A stretch of 64,000 bases of DNA from Phycisphaerales bacterium Planc_01 (GCA_001603075.1 LVBB01000016.1:1-64000), one strand, 5' to 3'; shown: positions 18,855 to 27,207, numbered from the stretch's first letter. The notes: generated by a model not told the origin, from the sequence alone. Translations and numbers: made by a program.

Positions 18855-21563
18855 TCAGTCGCCCACCCGGACCTCCGAGGGGCCGGTCGTTGTGATGGTC
18901 AGTAGCCTCAGTTCCGCGCTGTAATGCGTCTGAGCTTCCACAGCGTCGCCGTCGGAGTCGCGAACTGTCACGGACGGTTCCGAAGAGACGCCGGAGATCA
19001 GGAGAGTGAAGCCGGCGTTGCCCCAGCCATCGACCAGGAAGCGTACCGAATCGCCGGATGTCTCCAACTGACCGATCTCGCACGGCGCGTGGATGAACCA
19101 GTCTCGTCCGTCCACTCTGCGAACATCGTAGAGCCGGCCTCTTCCGAACAGCTCGGGCAGATGCGCCTGGACCGTGCCCGGATTGATCGCCGGTCCGTCG
19201 CTGATTTGTGCCCTGAGGTGGAAGAAATCGGGCAGCAGGCCCTGCCGCTCTTGGTCGCTCCGAGGCCAGCTCATCTGAAGGCCGGTTGCGGTGATGGCCT
19301 TGGCGAGCATCCGCCAGGGTCCGGACGAATCGTATTGGGCGAGCTGATGGAGCGCCGAACCGTAAACCAGGCCGCACCACTGCACGGGCAGGCCGAACCA
19401 GATCGGGGCCTGCCAATTCGTCGCCCCCAGGACGGCGATGGTCGCATAGGGACCGACCTCACCGGCCGTCGGGTTCGCAAGATAGACGAACGGCACACCC
19501 GTCCAGGCCCAGTAACGGGCCTGTTCGAGGTAGTCGGGCCTGCCGGACAGGACGTAGCCAAGCGTATAGGCCTTGACCATGTGGGCCGAAGCGAGGATGT
19601 CCGGCGTGTGCAAAGGAACCTCCCAGGTCTGCGCTCCGCGTGGAACGGTGCCGGCATAGAGCGAGGTTTGCTTGTCCAACAGGGCCAGGCCCTGTTCAGT
19701 GAGCTGCGGATCGGCAGACAGCGTCGCCGCTTCGAGAATCCGTGTGACATCGGCCGCCGCCAGACCGTTGGCATGATATGTGAAGTGGCCCCTGGAGTAG
19801 TCCACCTTGCCCGGCTGATAGTGCTTGATTCCCTCCGCGTCGAAATTCTTCAGCAAACTGACGGCCTCGGAATGCCTGGACCGGACGTAGGCCTCCACAT
19901 TGCCCAGGACCAGCGCCGGCGCCGGGGTCCGCACGTGAGAGACCGTTCCCCAATAGGGTCTTCCGGCCGGCCACTTGCTCACGGCCAGGTCCCGGCCTTC
20001 CATCAGCCGACTGACAAGACTTCCGTCGGCGCTGTGGCGGGCAAGCCAATCCATGTACACAGGTGCATCCCAGGCGGGCTGGGCCCCGAAGCTGCTTCCC
20101 CAGACGGCATGGCGGAACAGGCCCCCCTCGTTGATCGCCGAGTCAAGCCAGCCAAGCGCCAACAAGGTCACGGCCGCATCGAATCCGCCCTCGAACGCAG
20201 GGACAGGAAGGAGCCCTCGAACCTGGACGTACTTCTCGACGGCGGGAACGATCGTCTTCCCTTGCCCAGCTACGATCACGGCGCGCGACCGGACCGCCCG
20301 ACCCGCGAGAAGCCGGAATGGCGTGTGAGCGGCCAAGTCATTCTCGAAGCGATGGTCCCCCACCGCCGGGGCAGTCAACGCCATTACGTGGGCGCCGCTG
20401 CCGTAAATCGTGTCAGGTGAATCGAAGATGGGCGCCACCAGGTCCGATGGCTCCCAGAGCAAACCGATATAGCGATCCTTATGGGCGATCGCCATCAGCG
20501 GAAACGTAATCTTGACCGAGTCGGGGACGCGGCGAATATGCTCGGGCGTGGTAATGTCGGCCTGGCTGCTGCTGGGCTCATCCGCGAGGTATTCCAGACC
20601 CGCCAGCAGTCCCTGGGTCTTGCGCGAGCCGTAAGTCTCCAGGCCCGGAAACAGTGTCAGCCAAGGCAAGAAGATCACCTCACGGTCTTGGTCAGCCGCA
20701 AACTCCGTATCCACCACGAGCATCTCAGGGGTCCGGCCCGGTGAGAATCGCCGCGTCAGCCGCCACTGCCCGCCATCGGGATCGGTCAGAGTCGCCACGC
20801 AGACGAGGGCGCCGCCGGTCTCGTCGCAGGCGAATCGAGCGGACGAGAGATCGATCCATCGGGCCTGCCCGTCCAGCACAACGCCGATAATGTCCGACGC
20901 GTGCCCTGCCGCCATCTGAACACCTGAAGACTCGATCAGAAAGTCGCCCCACTGATCTGGCGAGTGCGTCAGGAGCAACTCTCCCGCGCGAATCGAAACC
21001 AATCCGGCCTGGGCCACATCGAGTCGGCGCGGCCTGTTCAGCGGGGGCCGCGCCACGCCGGGCAGCGATTCGATACGGATGGAGCGCACAACGATCGAGC
21101 CCGGTCCCGTGGCCGGGTCGAGGCGAAACCGGGTGCCCGATCCGAGCGGCTGGCGGATCGTCAGTGCGTAGTCATGCCACTGCCCGTCGTTGCTGACCAT
21201 GAAGCGAACGGAGCGGCCGGCCTCGAAATGCCGCCCGTAGAAGAGTTCGGCCCCGGCATCGGCGTTGGACTTCATCGTCACGGTGACCCGCGTCATACCG
21301 TCTTGCGGCAGATCCACCGGCGGCCCTTCGATCCAGGGATCGATCCCGGTTGAGACAAAGGCCAATCCCTCGGGACCGGCGGCCAGGTTCCTGACGAAGT
21401 TGTTTCCCGTCCATCCGTGGGGCCCTTGCGTGAAGTCCCACGTGACGATCGTCTCCGCGCGCAGCGGTGACGAAAGGCAGACCAGGAACACACACGTCGG
21501 AACAGCGAACCACGCCACGTGTCTGAGCGACGGTGAGCCTGATATCCGATGGAGACTTCTCAT
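18855..21563 (-). CDS. Large secreted protein of unknown family
   Basis: The protein has 902 residues with a signal peptide (HVAWFAVPTCVFLVCLSSPLRA) and a GGAGGT site. The first 150 residues resemble a carbohydrate-binding jelly-roll (TWDFTQGPHGWTGNNF, FMVSNDGQWHDYALTI). A long beta-rich region follows (about 180-450). The region at about 480-800 is helical and rich in aromatic residues, with alternating helices of the kind seen in alpha/alpha-toroid glycosidases and lyases (PAWDAPVYMDWLARHSADG, GLAAADVTRILEAATL, HMVKAYTLGYVLSGRPDYLE). The architecture suggests a polysaccharide-active enzyme, but I cannot assign a family or catalytic residues. It is divergent from queG. Confidence 0.7.
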   Translation of the reverse strand: MRSLHRISGSPSLRHVAWFAVPTCVFLVCLSSPLRAETIVTWDFTQGPHGWTGNNFVRNLAAGPEGLAFVSTGIDPWIEGPPVDLPQDGMTRVTVTMKSNADAGAELFYGRHFEAGRSVRFMVSNDGQWHDYALTIRQPLGSGTRFRLDPATGPGSIVVRSIRIESLPGVARPPLNRPRRLDVAQAGLVSIRAGELLLTHSPDQWGDFLIESSGVQMAAGHASDIIGVVLDGQARWIDLSSARFACDETGGALVCVATLTDPDGGQWRLTRRFSPGRTPEMLVVDTEFAADQDREVIFLPWLTLFPGLETYGSRKTQGLLAGLEYLADEPSSSQADITTPEHIRRVPDSVKITFPLMAIAHKDRYIGLLWEPSDLVAPIFDSPDTIYGSGAHVMALTAPAVGDHRFENDLAAHTPFRLLAGRAVRSRAVIVAGQGKTIVPAVEKYVQVRGLLPVPAFEGGFDAAVTLLALGWLDSAINEGGLFRHAVWGSSFGAQPAWDAPVYMDWLARHSADGSLVSRLMEGRDLAVSKWPAGRPYWGTVSHVRTPAPALVLGNVEAYVRSRHSEAVSLLKNFDAEGIKHYQPGKVDYSRGHFTYHANGLAAADVTRILEAATLSADPQLTEQGLALLDKQTSLYAGTVPRGAQTWEVPLHTPDILASAHMVKAYTLGYVLSGRPDYLEQARYWAWTGVPFVYLANPTAGEVGPYATIAVLGATNWQAPIWFGLPVQWCGLVYGSALHQLAQYDSSGPWRMLAKAITATGLQMSWPRSDQERQGLLPDFFHLRAQISDGPAINPGTVQAHLPELFGRGRLYDVRRVDGRDWFIHAPCEIGQLETSGDSVRFLVDGWGNAGFTLLISGVSSEPSVTVRDSDGDAVEAQTHYSAELRLLTITTTGPSEVRVGD

Positions 21564-21613
21564 AGGCGACCTCCGATTCTCATCTGCGGTTTCGGACTAC
21601 GAACCGACCGTAG

Positions 21614-21619
21614 TATAAT
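21614..21619 (+). promoter_or_regulatory. TATAAT -10 directly before queG (leaderless start)
   Basis: A perfect TATAAT ends eight bases before the ATG at 21627, so initiation at normal distance would begin at or next to that ATG. No Shine-Dalgarno sequence is present. TTCGGA at 17-bp spacing is a weak -35. Confidence 0.5.
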
Positions 21620-21626
21620 GACCTCC

Positions 21627-22625
21627 ATGACTCTCGAACAGGAGATTAAAGACCGCGCGCTTGCACTGGGCTTCGATGCCGTGGGCATCACCGATGCCTC
21701 GCCGATTGCAGACGACGACATCGCCCGGCTGAACGCGTGGCTTCGGACCGGCCGCGCCGGTCAGATGGGCTACATGCATCGCAATGTCGAGAAGCGCATC
21801 GATCCGGCGGCTCTGCTGAAAGGGGCCCAATCGGTGATCGTTGTGGCCCTGAGCTACAAGCCGGATGGTTCAGCCGCAACCGAGCAGGATCCGCAAAAGA
21901 CAGCGGCGGTGGCCCAATACGCATGGTATGAAGACTATCACGATTTCATGAAGCCGCTGCTCTTTGAGCTGGCGGATTTCATAGGCGAGCGGACCGGTCG
22001 GAGAGATCGATTCAAGGTCTGTGTGGATTCCGTCCCCCTGGCCGAGAGAGCTTTGGCAGTCCGGGCGGGCCTTGGCGCCATCGGGACCAACCACATGCTG
22101 ATCCATCCAACGCTCGGGCCACAGGTCTTTCTCGGCGAACTGGTTACTACCGCTGCGCTGAAACCGGACGGACCCTGCCGGTGGACGGCGCAGTGCGCTA
22201 CTTGCGGCCGCTGTATACGGGCCTGCCCCACCGGAGCACTTCAGGCCGACGGCGAGTTCGACGCGCAGAGGTGTATCAGCTACCTGACCATCGAACACCA
22301 AGGCGACATCCCGGCCGAACTGGCGACGAAAATGAGCGAGCGGGTGTTCGGCTGCGACGCCTGCGTCCTGGCATGTCCCCATCAGCACGATGCGCCGGTC
22401 TGCCCCCCTGCACGGCTCAGGCCGTGTCCGAACAACATCCGACTGGACATGGAGGAAATCCTCGGCTTGACGGCTGAATCATTTGAGAGCCGATTTGCCG
22501 GTTCGCCGATTCGCCGGGCCGGCCTGGCCACACTCCAACGCAATGTGCGGATCTGCATGGCCAATGCTCGCGACCGTACCTATGGCGCAACGAATGCATC
22601 CTTCTCGGAACAGGGCCGCTCGTAG
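21627..22625 (+). CDS. queG: Epoxyqueuosine reductase
   Basis: The enzyme reduces epoxyqueuosine to queuosine at the tRNA wobble position, using cobalamin and two [4Fe-4S] clusters in the cytoplasm. The 332-residue protein has the QueG landmarks: VVALSYKPDG, a segment RAGLGAIGTNHMLIHPTLG, and two ferredoxin cluster motifs CATCGRCIRACPTGAL and CDACVLACPHQHDAP. The start at 21627 (MTLEQEIKDRALALGFDAVG) fits the family. An in-frame ATG at 21618 overlaps the -10 box and would not be on the transcript. The C-terminus is short, without the extra helical repeats of some homologues. The end overlaps the convergent anti-sigma gene by 46 bases. Confidence 0.92.
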   Translation: MTLEQEIKDRALALGFDAVGITDASPIADDDIARLNAWLRTGRAGQMGYMHRNVEKRIDPAALLKGAQSVIVVALSYKPDGSAATEQDPQKTAAVAQYAWYEDYHDFMKPLLFELADFIGERTGRRDRFKVCVDSVPLAERALAVRAGLGAIGTNHMLIHPTLGPQVFLGELVTTAALKPDGPCRWTAQCATCGRCIRACPTGALQADGEFDAQRCISYLTIEHQGDIPAELATKMSERVFGCDACVLACPHQHDAPVCPPARLRPCPNNIRLDMEEILGLTAESFESRFAGSPIRRAGLATLQRNVRICMANARDRTYGATNASFSEQGRS

Positions 22626-23626
22626 CCGCGAACCTCACAACCGTCCGACATCTCCGCCACCGTATAGATATCGTCGCCCGGTGAACTGACAAACCGCTTG
22701 CGGAAGAACTGGACGGACCCATCGCTGAACAAGACGTTCTGCCCCCGCCCATTGTGGTTTCGACTGTTTGACTTCAGCAGCTCCTCGTCGATGCGCAGCC
22801 TGAACTCGGCCGAATAGTCCGTGGGGAGCTTCTCTGCAATGGGATTCAGATCGGCCATGAGCACTTTTCGGGGCGTCAAACCGTTTTCTCGCGATTGGGG
22901 ACAACTGATGCGGATGCTGAACCCGATGAATTTCCGGTGGGGAAAATCGCTGTAGTCCTCGACCTTCAACCGATCGAACGAAACCTCGCCTTCGACCCGC
23001 CTTGCTGGACAGAGGAACTTATCCGGAGATACGTATCCTTGCCTGACGAAGAGCCAGCCTTGACGCGTGTTGGAGTGGTCCTCCGGCCCCTGATACCCGA
23101 CCTTCCACCAGGGCGATCCTGCATCCACGGCCAGGCGGGGAAGTCGCCCGTCATGCTCGGCAACGTAGTTGGCGAGTCCTTCGTGAACGCCCGCCTGATT
23201 CGCCTGGCATCGGGATTGCCAGTATTGCTGTCTGGCAAAACCCAATGTCGGCAGGCCCACCCCCACGAACAGCACCAGGACCGCCGCTACGGCTGCAATG
23301 TCGCCCCAGTTTCGCCAAAAAGGAATCCGGATCGTCGGACCGGTGACCTGCTCGGGGGGGAACAACTCCTTCGGCACGTCGGTCTGCGAGACCGCGCGCG
23401 ACGTGGCCTTCAGACGCAGGACCGTTCTCTCGGCCAACTCATCCGGACAGGGCTCCACCTCCAGCGCATCCAGCGGCGAAAGGACGCTTCGAAGGGCCTC
23501 ATAGAGACCTTCCGCTTCCTGAGATTCCGCCAGTAACCTCTCGACCTCGGCCGTCTCGCTCTCGGATGTCAGTCCCAAAGAGTAATCAAACAGCAGTTCT
23601 CGATGGCGATCAGTGAACGGCGTCAT
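22580..23626 (-). CDS. Anti-sigma factor fused to a pseudopilin-like outer domain
   Basis: The protein has 348 residues. The cytoplasmic N-terminus (about 1-110; HRELLFDYSLGLTSESETAEVERLL) looks like a planctomycete anti-sigma domain without the zinc-binding HxxxCxxC. A single membrane helix follows (DIAAVAAVLVLFVGVGLPTL). From there it reads like a DUF1559-type pseudopilin: SRCQANQAGVHEGLANYVAE, then HDGRLP, and near the end HNGRGQNVLFSDGSVQFF, similar to the H-X9-DG motif. It overlaps the sigma-factor gene by four bases (ATGA), a translational coupling typical of ECF sigma/anti-sigma pairs. The outer domain could sense a signal outside the membrane. That role is inference. Confidence 0.78.
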   Translation of the reverse strand: MTPFTDRHRELLFDYSLGLTSESETAEVERLLAESQEAEGLYEALRSVLSPLDALEVEPCPDELAERTVLRLKATSRAVSQTDVPKELFPPEQVTGPTIRIPFWRNWGDIAAVAAVLVLFVGVGLPTLGFARQQYWQSRCQANQAGVHEGLANYVAEHDGRLPRLAVDAGSPWWKVGYQGPEDHSNTRQGWLFVRQGYVSPDKFLCPARRVEGEVSFDRLKVEDYSDFPHRKFIGFSIRISCPQSRENGLTPRKVLMADLNPIAEKLPTDYSAEFRLRIDEELLKSNSRNHNGRGQNVLFSDGSVQFFRKRFVSSPGDDIYTVAEMSDGCEVRGYERPCSEKDAFVAP

Positions 23627-24234
23627 TTGACCTCTTGACTCCCTGTAAGTGCGTTCCAGTCTTTGGCAAACCTGCCGACGGCTGTGTGCAGACGACTTTT
23701 CACAGTCCCAATCGGTATACTGAGCGCATCGGCCATTTGTTTGTACGAAAGTTTCTGGAAATAGGCCAAGATCAGGATTTCCCGCAGGTTCTCCGGCATG
23801 TTCGCAATGACCTCGTCCACACGGGCGCAGGTTTCGCTCTTCTCCAGTTCATCGAGGGGAATACTATTATTGGACGACAGCGTATTGAGCATCTCGTCGA
23901 ACGACATGTCCTGCTCGTCGGAGATCGCGCCGATAGGTACCGCACTGGTCCGCTGCACCTTCCGCAGGGCATCCTTGGCCTTGTTGGCGGCGATGGTGAA
24001 CAGCCAAGGCCTCAGCGGCCGGTCCGGATCGAAACTCTCCCGGCTGGTGAAGAGCTGGAGAAACGTCTCCTGAAAGACATCTTCGACCAGGTCCATCCGG
24101 TTGAGGAACTGCCGCAGGAACGCGTAAAGGCTGTTCTTGTACCGGTAGACGATCTCGCGAAAGGCGGCCTCGTCGCCCTCCATGTAACGCTGGAGGAGCT
24201 CGGAATCCTTCAATTTGTCGAATGTGTGCTCCAT
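23623..24234 (-). CDS. ECF-type RNA polymerase sigma factor
   Basis: The protein has 203 residues. Region 2 is clear: FREIVYRYKNSLYAFLRQFL, then DVFQETFLQLF and PWLFTIAANKAKDALRK. A linker precedes region 4, with MPENLREILILAYFQKLSYKQ, then IPIGTVKSRLHTAVGRF, the DNA-binding helix-turn-helix for the -35 element. It directs RNA polymerase to a small regulon, probably including itself. The downstream overlapping gene is its likely anti-sigma factor. AAAAGGGG precedes the ATG, and a TATAAT (minus strand, 24260-24265) lies 25 bases upstream of the start. Confidence 0.9.
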   Translation of the reverse strand: MEHTFDKLKDSELLQRYMEGDEAAFREIVYRYKNSLYAFLRQFLNRMDLVEDVFQETFLQLFTSRESFDPDRPLRPWLFTIAANKAKDALRKVQRTSAVPIGAISDEQDMSFDEMLNTLSSNNSIPLDELEKSETCARVDEVIANMPENLREILILAYFQKLSYKQMADALSIPIGTVKSRLHTAVGRFAKDWNALTGSQEVK

Positions 24235-24259
24235 AACCCCTTTTCCAGAATAGCGATCT

Positions 24260-24265
24260 ATTATA
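24260..24265 (-). promoter_or_regulatory. TATAAT -10 element for the sigma-factor operon
   Basis: Minus-strand TATAAT 25 bases upstream of the sigma-factor start. The best -35 (TTTCTC, 17 bp) is weak, which would suit a regulated promoter. Confidence 0.45.
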
Positions 24266-24693
24266 AGGGACGCCGCAGAGGAGAGAAACCCTTATTGTCG
24301 CCGCCCCGACGATCCGGGCAGGGTGCGAACCGGCAATCAGGCCCTTCGGTCCACTGCAACAAGGACCGAACGACCGAAAACCTGTCGAAAATCATGCAAA
24401 TTATCAAACTTCCTTTCGCAGACGCCTGTAGTATAATATTCGCGCTGGGCGCTGAAGATCGCCGGATGAAAAAGGGGAAGAAAAATACTGTCTTTTCATA
24501 TCTCCATATCTGCTTGGAAGGTCTATACCCACCCGATTCGGACCGCGGAAGTGGCCTGCGCACGCACGGTGACGCAGACTCTCCGGGCGAACCCACTGCC
24601 GCTCCGAAAGCGTGGGGGGCCCATGGTCCTGCGCGGGCAACTCTTGCATGGATTGGCATGAAGGTTCATACTATGGCTCTGAAAGGATGGTCT
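24266..24693 (+). promoter_or_regulatory. Intergenic region with -10 element and long leader for the MscS gene
   Basis: A perfect TATAAT at 24432-24437 points to the MscS gene, giving a leader of about 250 nt. A poor TTCCTT lies 16 bp upstream of it. The leader frame is open from an ATG at 24466 into the MscS frame, but that stretch lacks a ribosome site and reads as low-quality coding sequence, so I treat it as untranslated. Bases 24300-24430 hold nothing recognisable. Confidence 0.4.
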
Positions 24694-25674
24694 ATGAGAG
24701 GTCAGAGGACAATGGCGACAGGGTTTGGGTGGATCGGGTTTGTGGTCGTCATGCTGGCAGCGGCCACGGCCTCCGGAGCGGCCTCGGGGGACCCGAACGC
24801 GACGGCAACAAGCCCGCTGGACATCAGCGATCTGAGCGTGAGCAAGGTGCAGGACATTCTCAGCCAGCTCTACGCCTATCTGGCCCAGTACGGTCTGAAG
24901 ATTCTGGGCGCCGTGATCATCTTCGTCGTCGGCCGATGGGTCGCGAGACTGATCTCCAACTTGGCCGCCAGCGCCATGACCAAGGCCAAGATGGAACTGA
25001 TGCTCGTGCAGTTCATCAAGGACCTTTCCTACGTCGCGATGCTTACGTTCGTGGTCATCGCAGCACTGGCGAATATGGGGGTCCAGACCGCCTCGTTCAT
25101 CGCGGTGCTTGGTGCCGCGGGCCTGGCCGTCGGCCTGGCACTTCAGGGCTCGCTGGCGAATTTCGCATCGGGTGTCCTGATGCTCATTTTCAAACCGATC
25201 CACGTCGGTGACTTCGTCGAGGCCGGCGGGGCCAAGGGCACGGTCAAAGAGACGGGCATCTTCACCACAGTCCTGAGTTCGCCCGACAACGTGCGGATCA
25301 TCATTCCGAACTCGCAGGTCATGGGCAGCACCATCAGCAACTACACGGTCAACGGGACGCGGCGTGTGGACATGGTCGTCAGCATCTCCTATGGTGACGA
25401 TTTGAAGAAGGCCAAGAAGGTCATTGAGGACGTTCTGGCCAAGGACGAGCGGATCCTGCCCGACCCGGCGCCGGTCGTGGCCGTCTCGGCGCTGGCCGAC
25501 AGCAGCGTGAACTTCGTCGTCCGGCCCTGGGTCAAGTCCGCCGACTACTGGGGAACCTATTTTGATTTCACGGCCAACATCAAGACGGCACTGGAGGAGA
25601 ACGGCCTGACCATACCGTTCCCGCAGCGCGATGTGTACGTCAGGGAAGGCAAGCTCGCAGGCGCGGCTAAGTGA
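24694..25674 (+). CDS. mscS: Small-conductance mechanosensitive channel (MscS family)
   Basis: The 326-residue inner-membrane channel opens when membrane tension rises and releases solutes during osmotic downshock. I chose 24694 because GAAAGGATGG lies upstream; ATGs at 24658, 24673 and 24712 are alternatives. An N-terminal hydrophobic segment (IGFVVVMLAAATASGAASG) may be a signal sequence. Helices near AVIIFVVGRWVARLI and LSYVAMLTFVVIAAL precede the pore helix TM3 (AAGLAVGLALQGSLANFASG). The beta domain follows (IFKPIHVGDFVEAGGAKGTV) with VRIIIPNSQVMGSTISNY, then the C-terminal alpha/beta domain. Size and order match E. coli MscS plus an extra N-terminus. The DUF481 gene follows after 83 bases. 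Confidence 0.9.
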   Translation: MRGQRTMATGFGWIGFVVVMLAAATASGAASGDPNATATSPLDISDLSVSKVQDILSQLYAYLAQYGLKILGAVIIFVVGRWVARLISNLAASAMTKAKMELMLVQFIKDLSYVAMLTFVVIAALANMGVQTASFIAVLGAAGLAVGLALQGSLANFASGVLMLIFKPIHVGDFVEAGGAKGTVKETGIFTTVLSSPDNVRIIIPNSQVMGSTISNYTVNGTRRVDMVVSISYGDDLKKAKKVIEDVLAKDERILPDPAPVVAVSALADSSVNFVVRPWVKSADYWGTYFDFTANIKTALEENGLTIPFPQRDVYVREGKLAGAAK

Positions 25675-25757
25675 TAGAATCGTGGGGAGAAACAACAGCC
25701 CGGGGGGCGAAGCGTTCGACCTCTGTCCGGGCGGACCGATTGAAAGGAGGCCCGAGA

Positions 25758-26786
25758 ATGAATCGTTTCCTTGTATCAGCCGCATTGTGTCTTTGCCTGT
25801 TCGCCACCCTGGCACAGGCCGACGAAGTCTACCTGCGGAACGGCGACCGGCTCACCGGCACGCTGGTCCGGCTTACCGACGGCAAGCTCGTCTTCAAGGC
25901 AGACGCCGCAGGTGAGGTGACCGTCGCCCTGGCAGACGTCCTGACCTTCGGCACGGTAGCGCCCGTGGAGGTCCGCCTCAAAGATGGCACGGTCCTGAAT
26001 CAGCCCGTCCTGGCCGCCGATGCAGGCACGTTCGCCATCGATACCGCCACGGCCCTGCGACCCCAGACCTTCCAACTGACGGACCTGGCCTCGATCAACC
26101 CCCCGGCCAAACCGCCGGTGAAGTGGACGGGAAGCGTCTCGGCCGGTTTCACCGCCACCAGCGGCAACACCTCGACCGAGGCCATCAACGCCAACATCAA
26201 TGTCGCGCGGCGCAGCGAGAAGGACCGCACGACGGCCAGCGCCAACTACGGCAGAGGAAAGCAGGAAGACCCCGCCACCGGAGAAGACAGGACCACGGAA
26301 GACTGGTGGCGGGCCAAGGCCCAGTACGACTACTTCTTCTCGAGGAAGTTCTTCGGGTTCATCAACGGCAGCTACGAAAAGGACGCGATCGCCGATCTGG
26401 ATCGACGCGTCGTGGTCGGTGGCGGTGCCGGTTACCAGTGGATCGAATCGGCGAGGACAAACTTCTCCACGACGGCCGGTCTCGCGTCGCTCTATGAGAA
26501 GTTCGACGGCGATACCGACAGCAACAGCGAGCTGTCCGCCCAGGCCGGCTACAACTTCGACCACCAACTGAATGACAGCGTCAAGTTCCTCCACGACCTG
26601 ACGTACTTCCCGGCCCTCGAGAAGTTCTCCGATTACTATCTGACCACCACAGCGGAGATTCGGGCCAGCCTGACCAAGAGCATGTTCGCCAGCTTCAAGA
26701 CGATCTTCAACTATGACGCCACACCGGCCACCGGCCGAAGCAGCACCGACGTCAAGTACATCTTCAGCGCCGGCATGACCTTTTAG
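25758..26786 (+). CDS. DUF481 outer-membrane beta-barrel protein
   Basis: The protein has 342 residues and an AAAGGAGG site. It has a signal peptide (LVSAALCLCLFATLAQA). An N-terminal beta domain has repeated short strands (VYLRNGDRLTGTLVRL, VEVRLKDGTVLNQPV), followed by the DUF481 barrel beginning WTGSVSAGFTATSGNTST and ending in a terminal phenylalanine (KYIFSAGMTF), the usual outer-membrane insertion signal. DUF481 proteins are salt-stress-associated outer-membrane barrels of unclear function. Position after an osmotic channel gene fits an envelope-stress theme. A terminator-like hairpin follows. Confidence 0.82.
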   Translation: MNRFLVSAALCLCLFATLAQADEVYLRNGDRLTGTLVRLTDGKLVFKADAAGEVTVALADVLTFGTVAPVEVRLKDGTVLNQPVLAADAGTFAIDTATALRPQTFQLTDLASINPPAKPPVKWTGSVSAGFTATSGNTSTEAINANINVARRSEKDRTTASANYGRGKQEDPATGEDRTTEDWWRAKAQYDYFFSRKFFGFINGSYEKDAIADLDRRVVVGGGAGYQWIESARTNFSTTAGLASLYEKFDGDTDSNSELSAQAGYNFDHQLNDSVKFLHDLTYFPALEKFSDYYLTTTAEIRASLTKSMFASFKTIFNYDATPATGRSSTDVKYIFSAGMTF

Positions 26787-26804
26787 AGGACCATGGAAGA
26801 CCAC

Positions 26805-26840
26805 GGGGCCGGTCGTACGCTGGAGATTCCGGCCGGCCCC
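26805..26840 (+). terminator. Hairpin after the DUF481 gene
   Basis: GGGGCCGG (26805-26812) pairs with CCGGCCCC (26833-26840) around a 20-nt loop. No T-run follows. Confidence 0.4.
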
Positions 26841-26918
26841 TGGCCCGACAGTATCTCCCATGGCCTTCCGGGCGACCTCGATGGTCCCCGAAGAATGGAC
26901 ATAGCGTCAAGTTGGCGG

Positions 26919-26947
26919 TTGACGGGACCGGTCCCGAACGCTATAGT
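26919..26947 (+). promoter_or_regulatory. Strong sigma70-type promoter for a structured leader RNA
   Basis: TTGACG (26919-26924), a 17-bp spacer and TATAGT (26942-26947), five of six at each box. The first open frame with a ribosome site begins about 36 bases after the expected start point. Confidence 0.7.
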
Positions 26948-26989
26948 GCATGCAGGTGAACAGACCGTCTTTGAAGCAATAAGGTGAAA

Positions 26990-27118
26990 ATGACAAGCGA
27001 TCCGCCCAGAACCGTCTTTCGGCCGACCCGGAAAACAGCATCCGGTTCGCATAGCGCATCGGCAGGCGTATGCCGGTGGGTGATTTGCGCCTGCCCATTT
27101 TACGGGCGGCTCCTCTGA
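26990..27118 (+). CDS. Possible 42-residue leader peptide
   Basis: An ATG after AAGGTGAAA opens 42 codons (begins MTSDPPRTVFRPTRKTAS, contains CRWVICACPFYG) and stops inside the closing stem of the candidate structured RNA. The layout promoter, short peptide, terminator is that of transcription attenuation. There are no runs of a single amino-acid codon such as biosynthetic leader peptides carry. Low confidence that it is translated. Confidence 0.25.
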   Translation: MTSDPPRTVFRPTRKTASGSHSASAGVCRWVICACPFYGRLL

Positions 27119-27143
27119 CGGTCGGCGATCCCTGTGCAGGTAC

Positions 27144-27173
27144 AAGCCGGCCGCTAACGCCGGCTTTTTTTTT
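27144..27173 (+). terminator. Intrinsic terminator with T9 tract
   Basis: AAGCCGGC (27144-27151) pairs with GCCGGCTT (27159-27166) around a 7-nt loop, and the downstream arm runs into nine Ts (27165-27173). It is the only classical intrinsic terminator I see in the window. Confidence 0.85.
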
Positions 27174-27207
27174 GGATCCCCCGCGTGAAATGAGAAAGGA
27201 GGCCTTG

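Larger units (their letters stand above)
26954..27173 (+). ncRNA. Candidate structured RNA or attenuator leader
   Basis: A predicted transcript of about 220 nt runs from the promoter at 26919 to an intrinsic terminator. Helices visible by eye are a closing stem GACCGTC/GACGGTC (26963-26969 with 27117-27123), CCGCCC/GGGCGG (27002-27007 with 27104-27109), a CCGG hairpin (27028-27031 with 27042-27045), and GGCAGGCG/CGCCTGCC (27061-27068 with 27088-27095). The nested order is that of a compact multi-branched RNA. It could be a stand-alone small RNA or a terminator-type attenuator for the genes from 27208 on. I found no signature of SRP RNA, tmRNA or RNase P RNA. A 42-codon open frame with AAGGTG upstream (26990-27118) also lies within it and could be a leader peptide. 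Confidence 0.5.

Noticed and set aside
23635-24693. N-terminal extension of the MscS frame by 353 codons
   Set aside because: The extension runs antisense through the sigma-factor gene and has no coding character; the ribosome site and signal-like start at 24694 fit better.
26954-27173. SRP RNA, tmRNA or 6S RNA identity for the structured leader
   Set aside because: The SRP apical motif, a tmRNA tag frame with tRNA-like ends, and a clear single long 6S-type rod are all absent, so no known family name is given.
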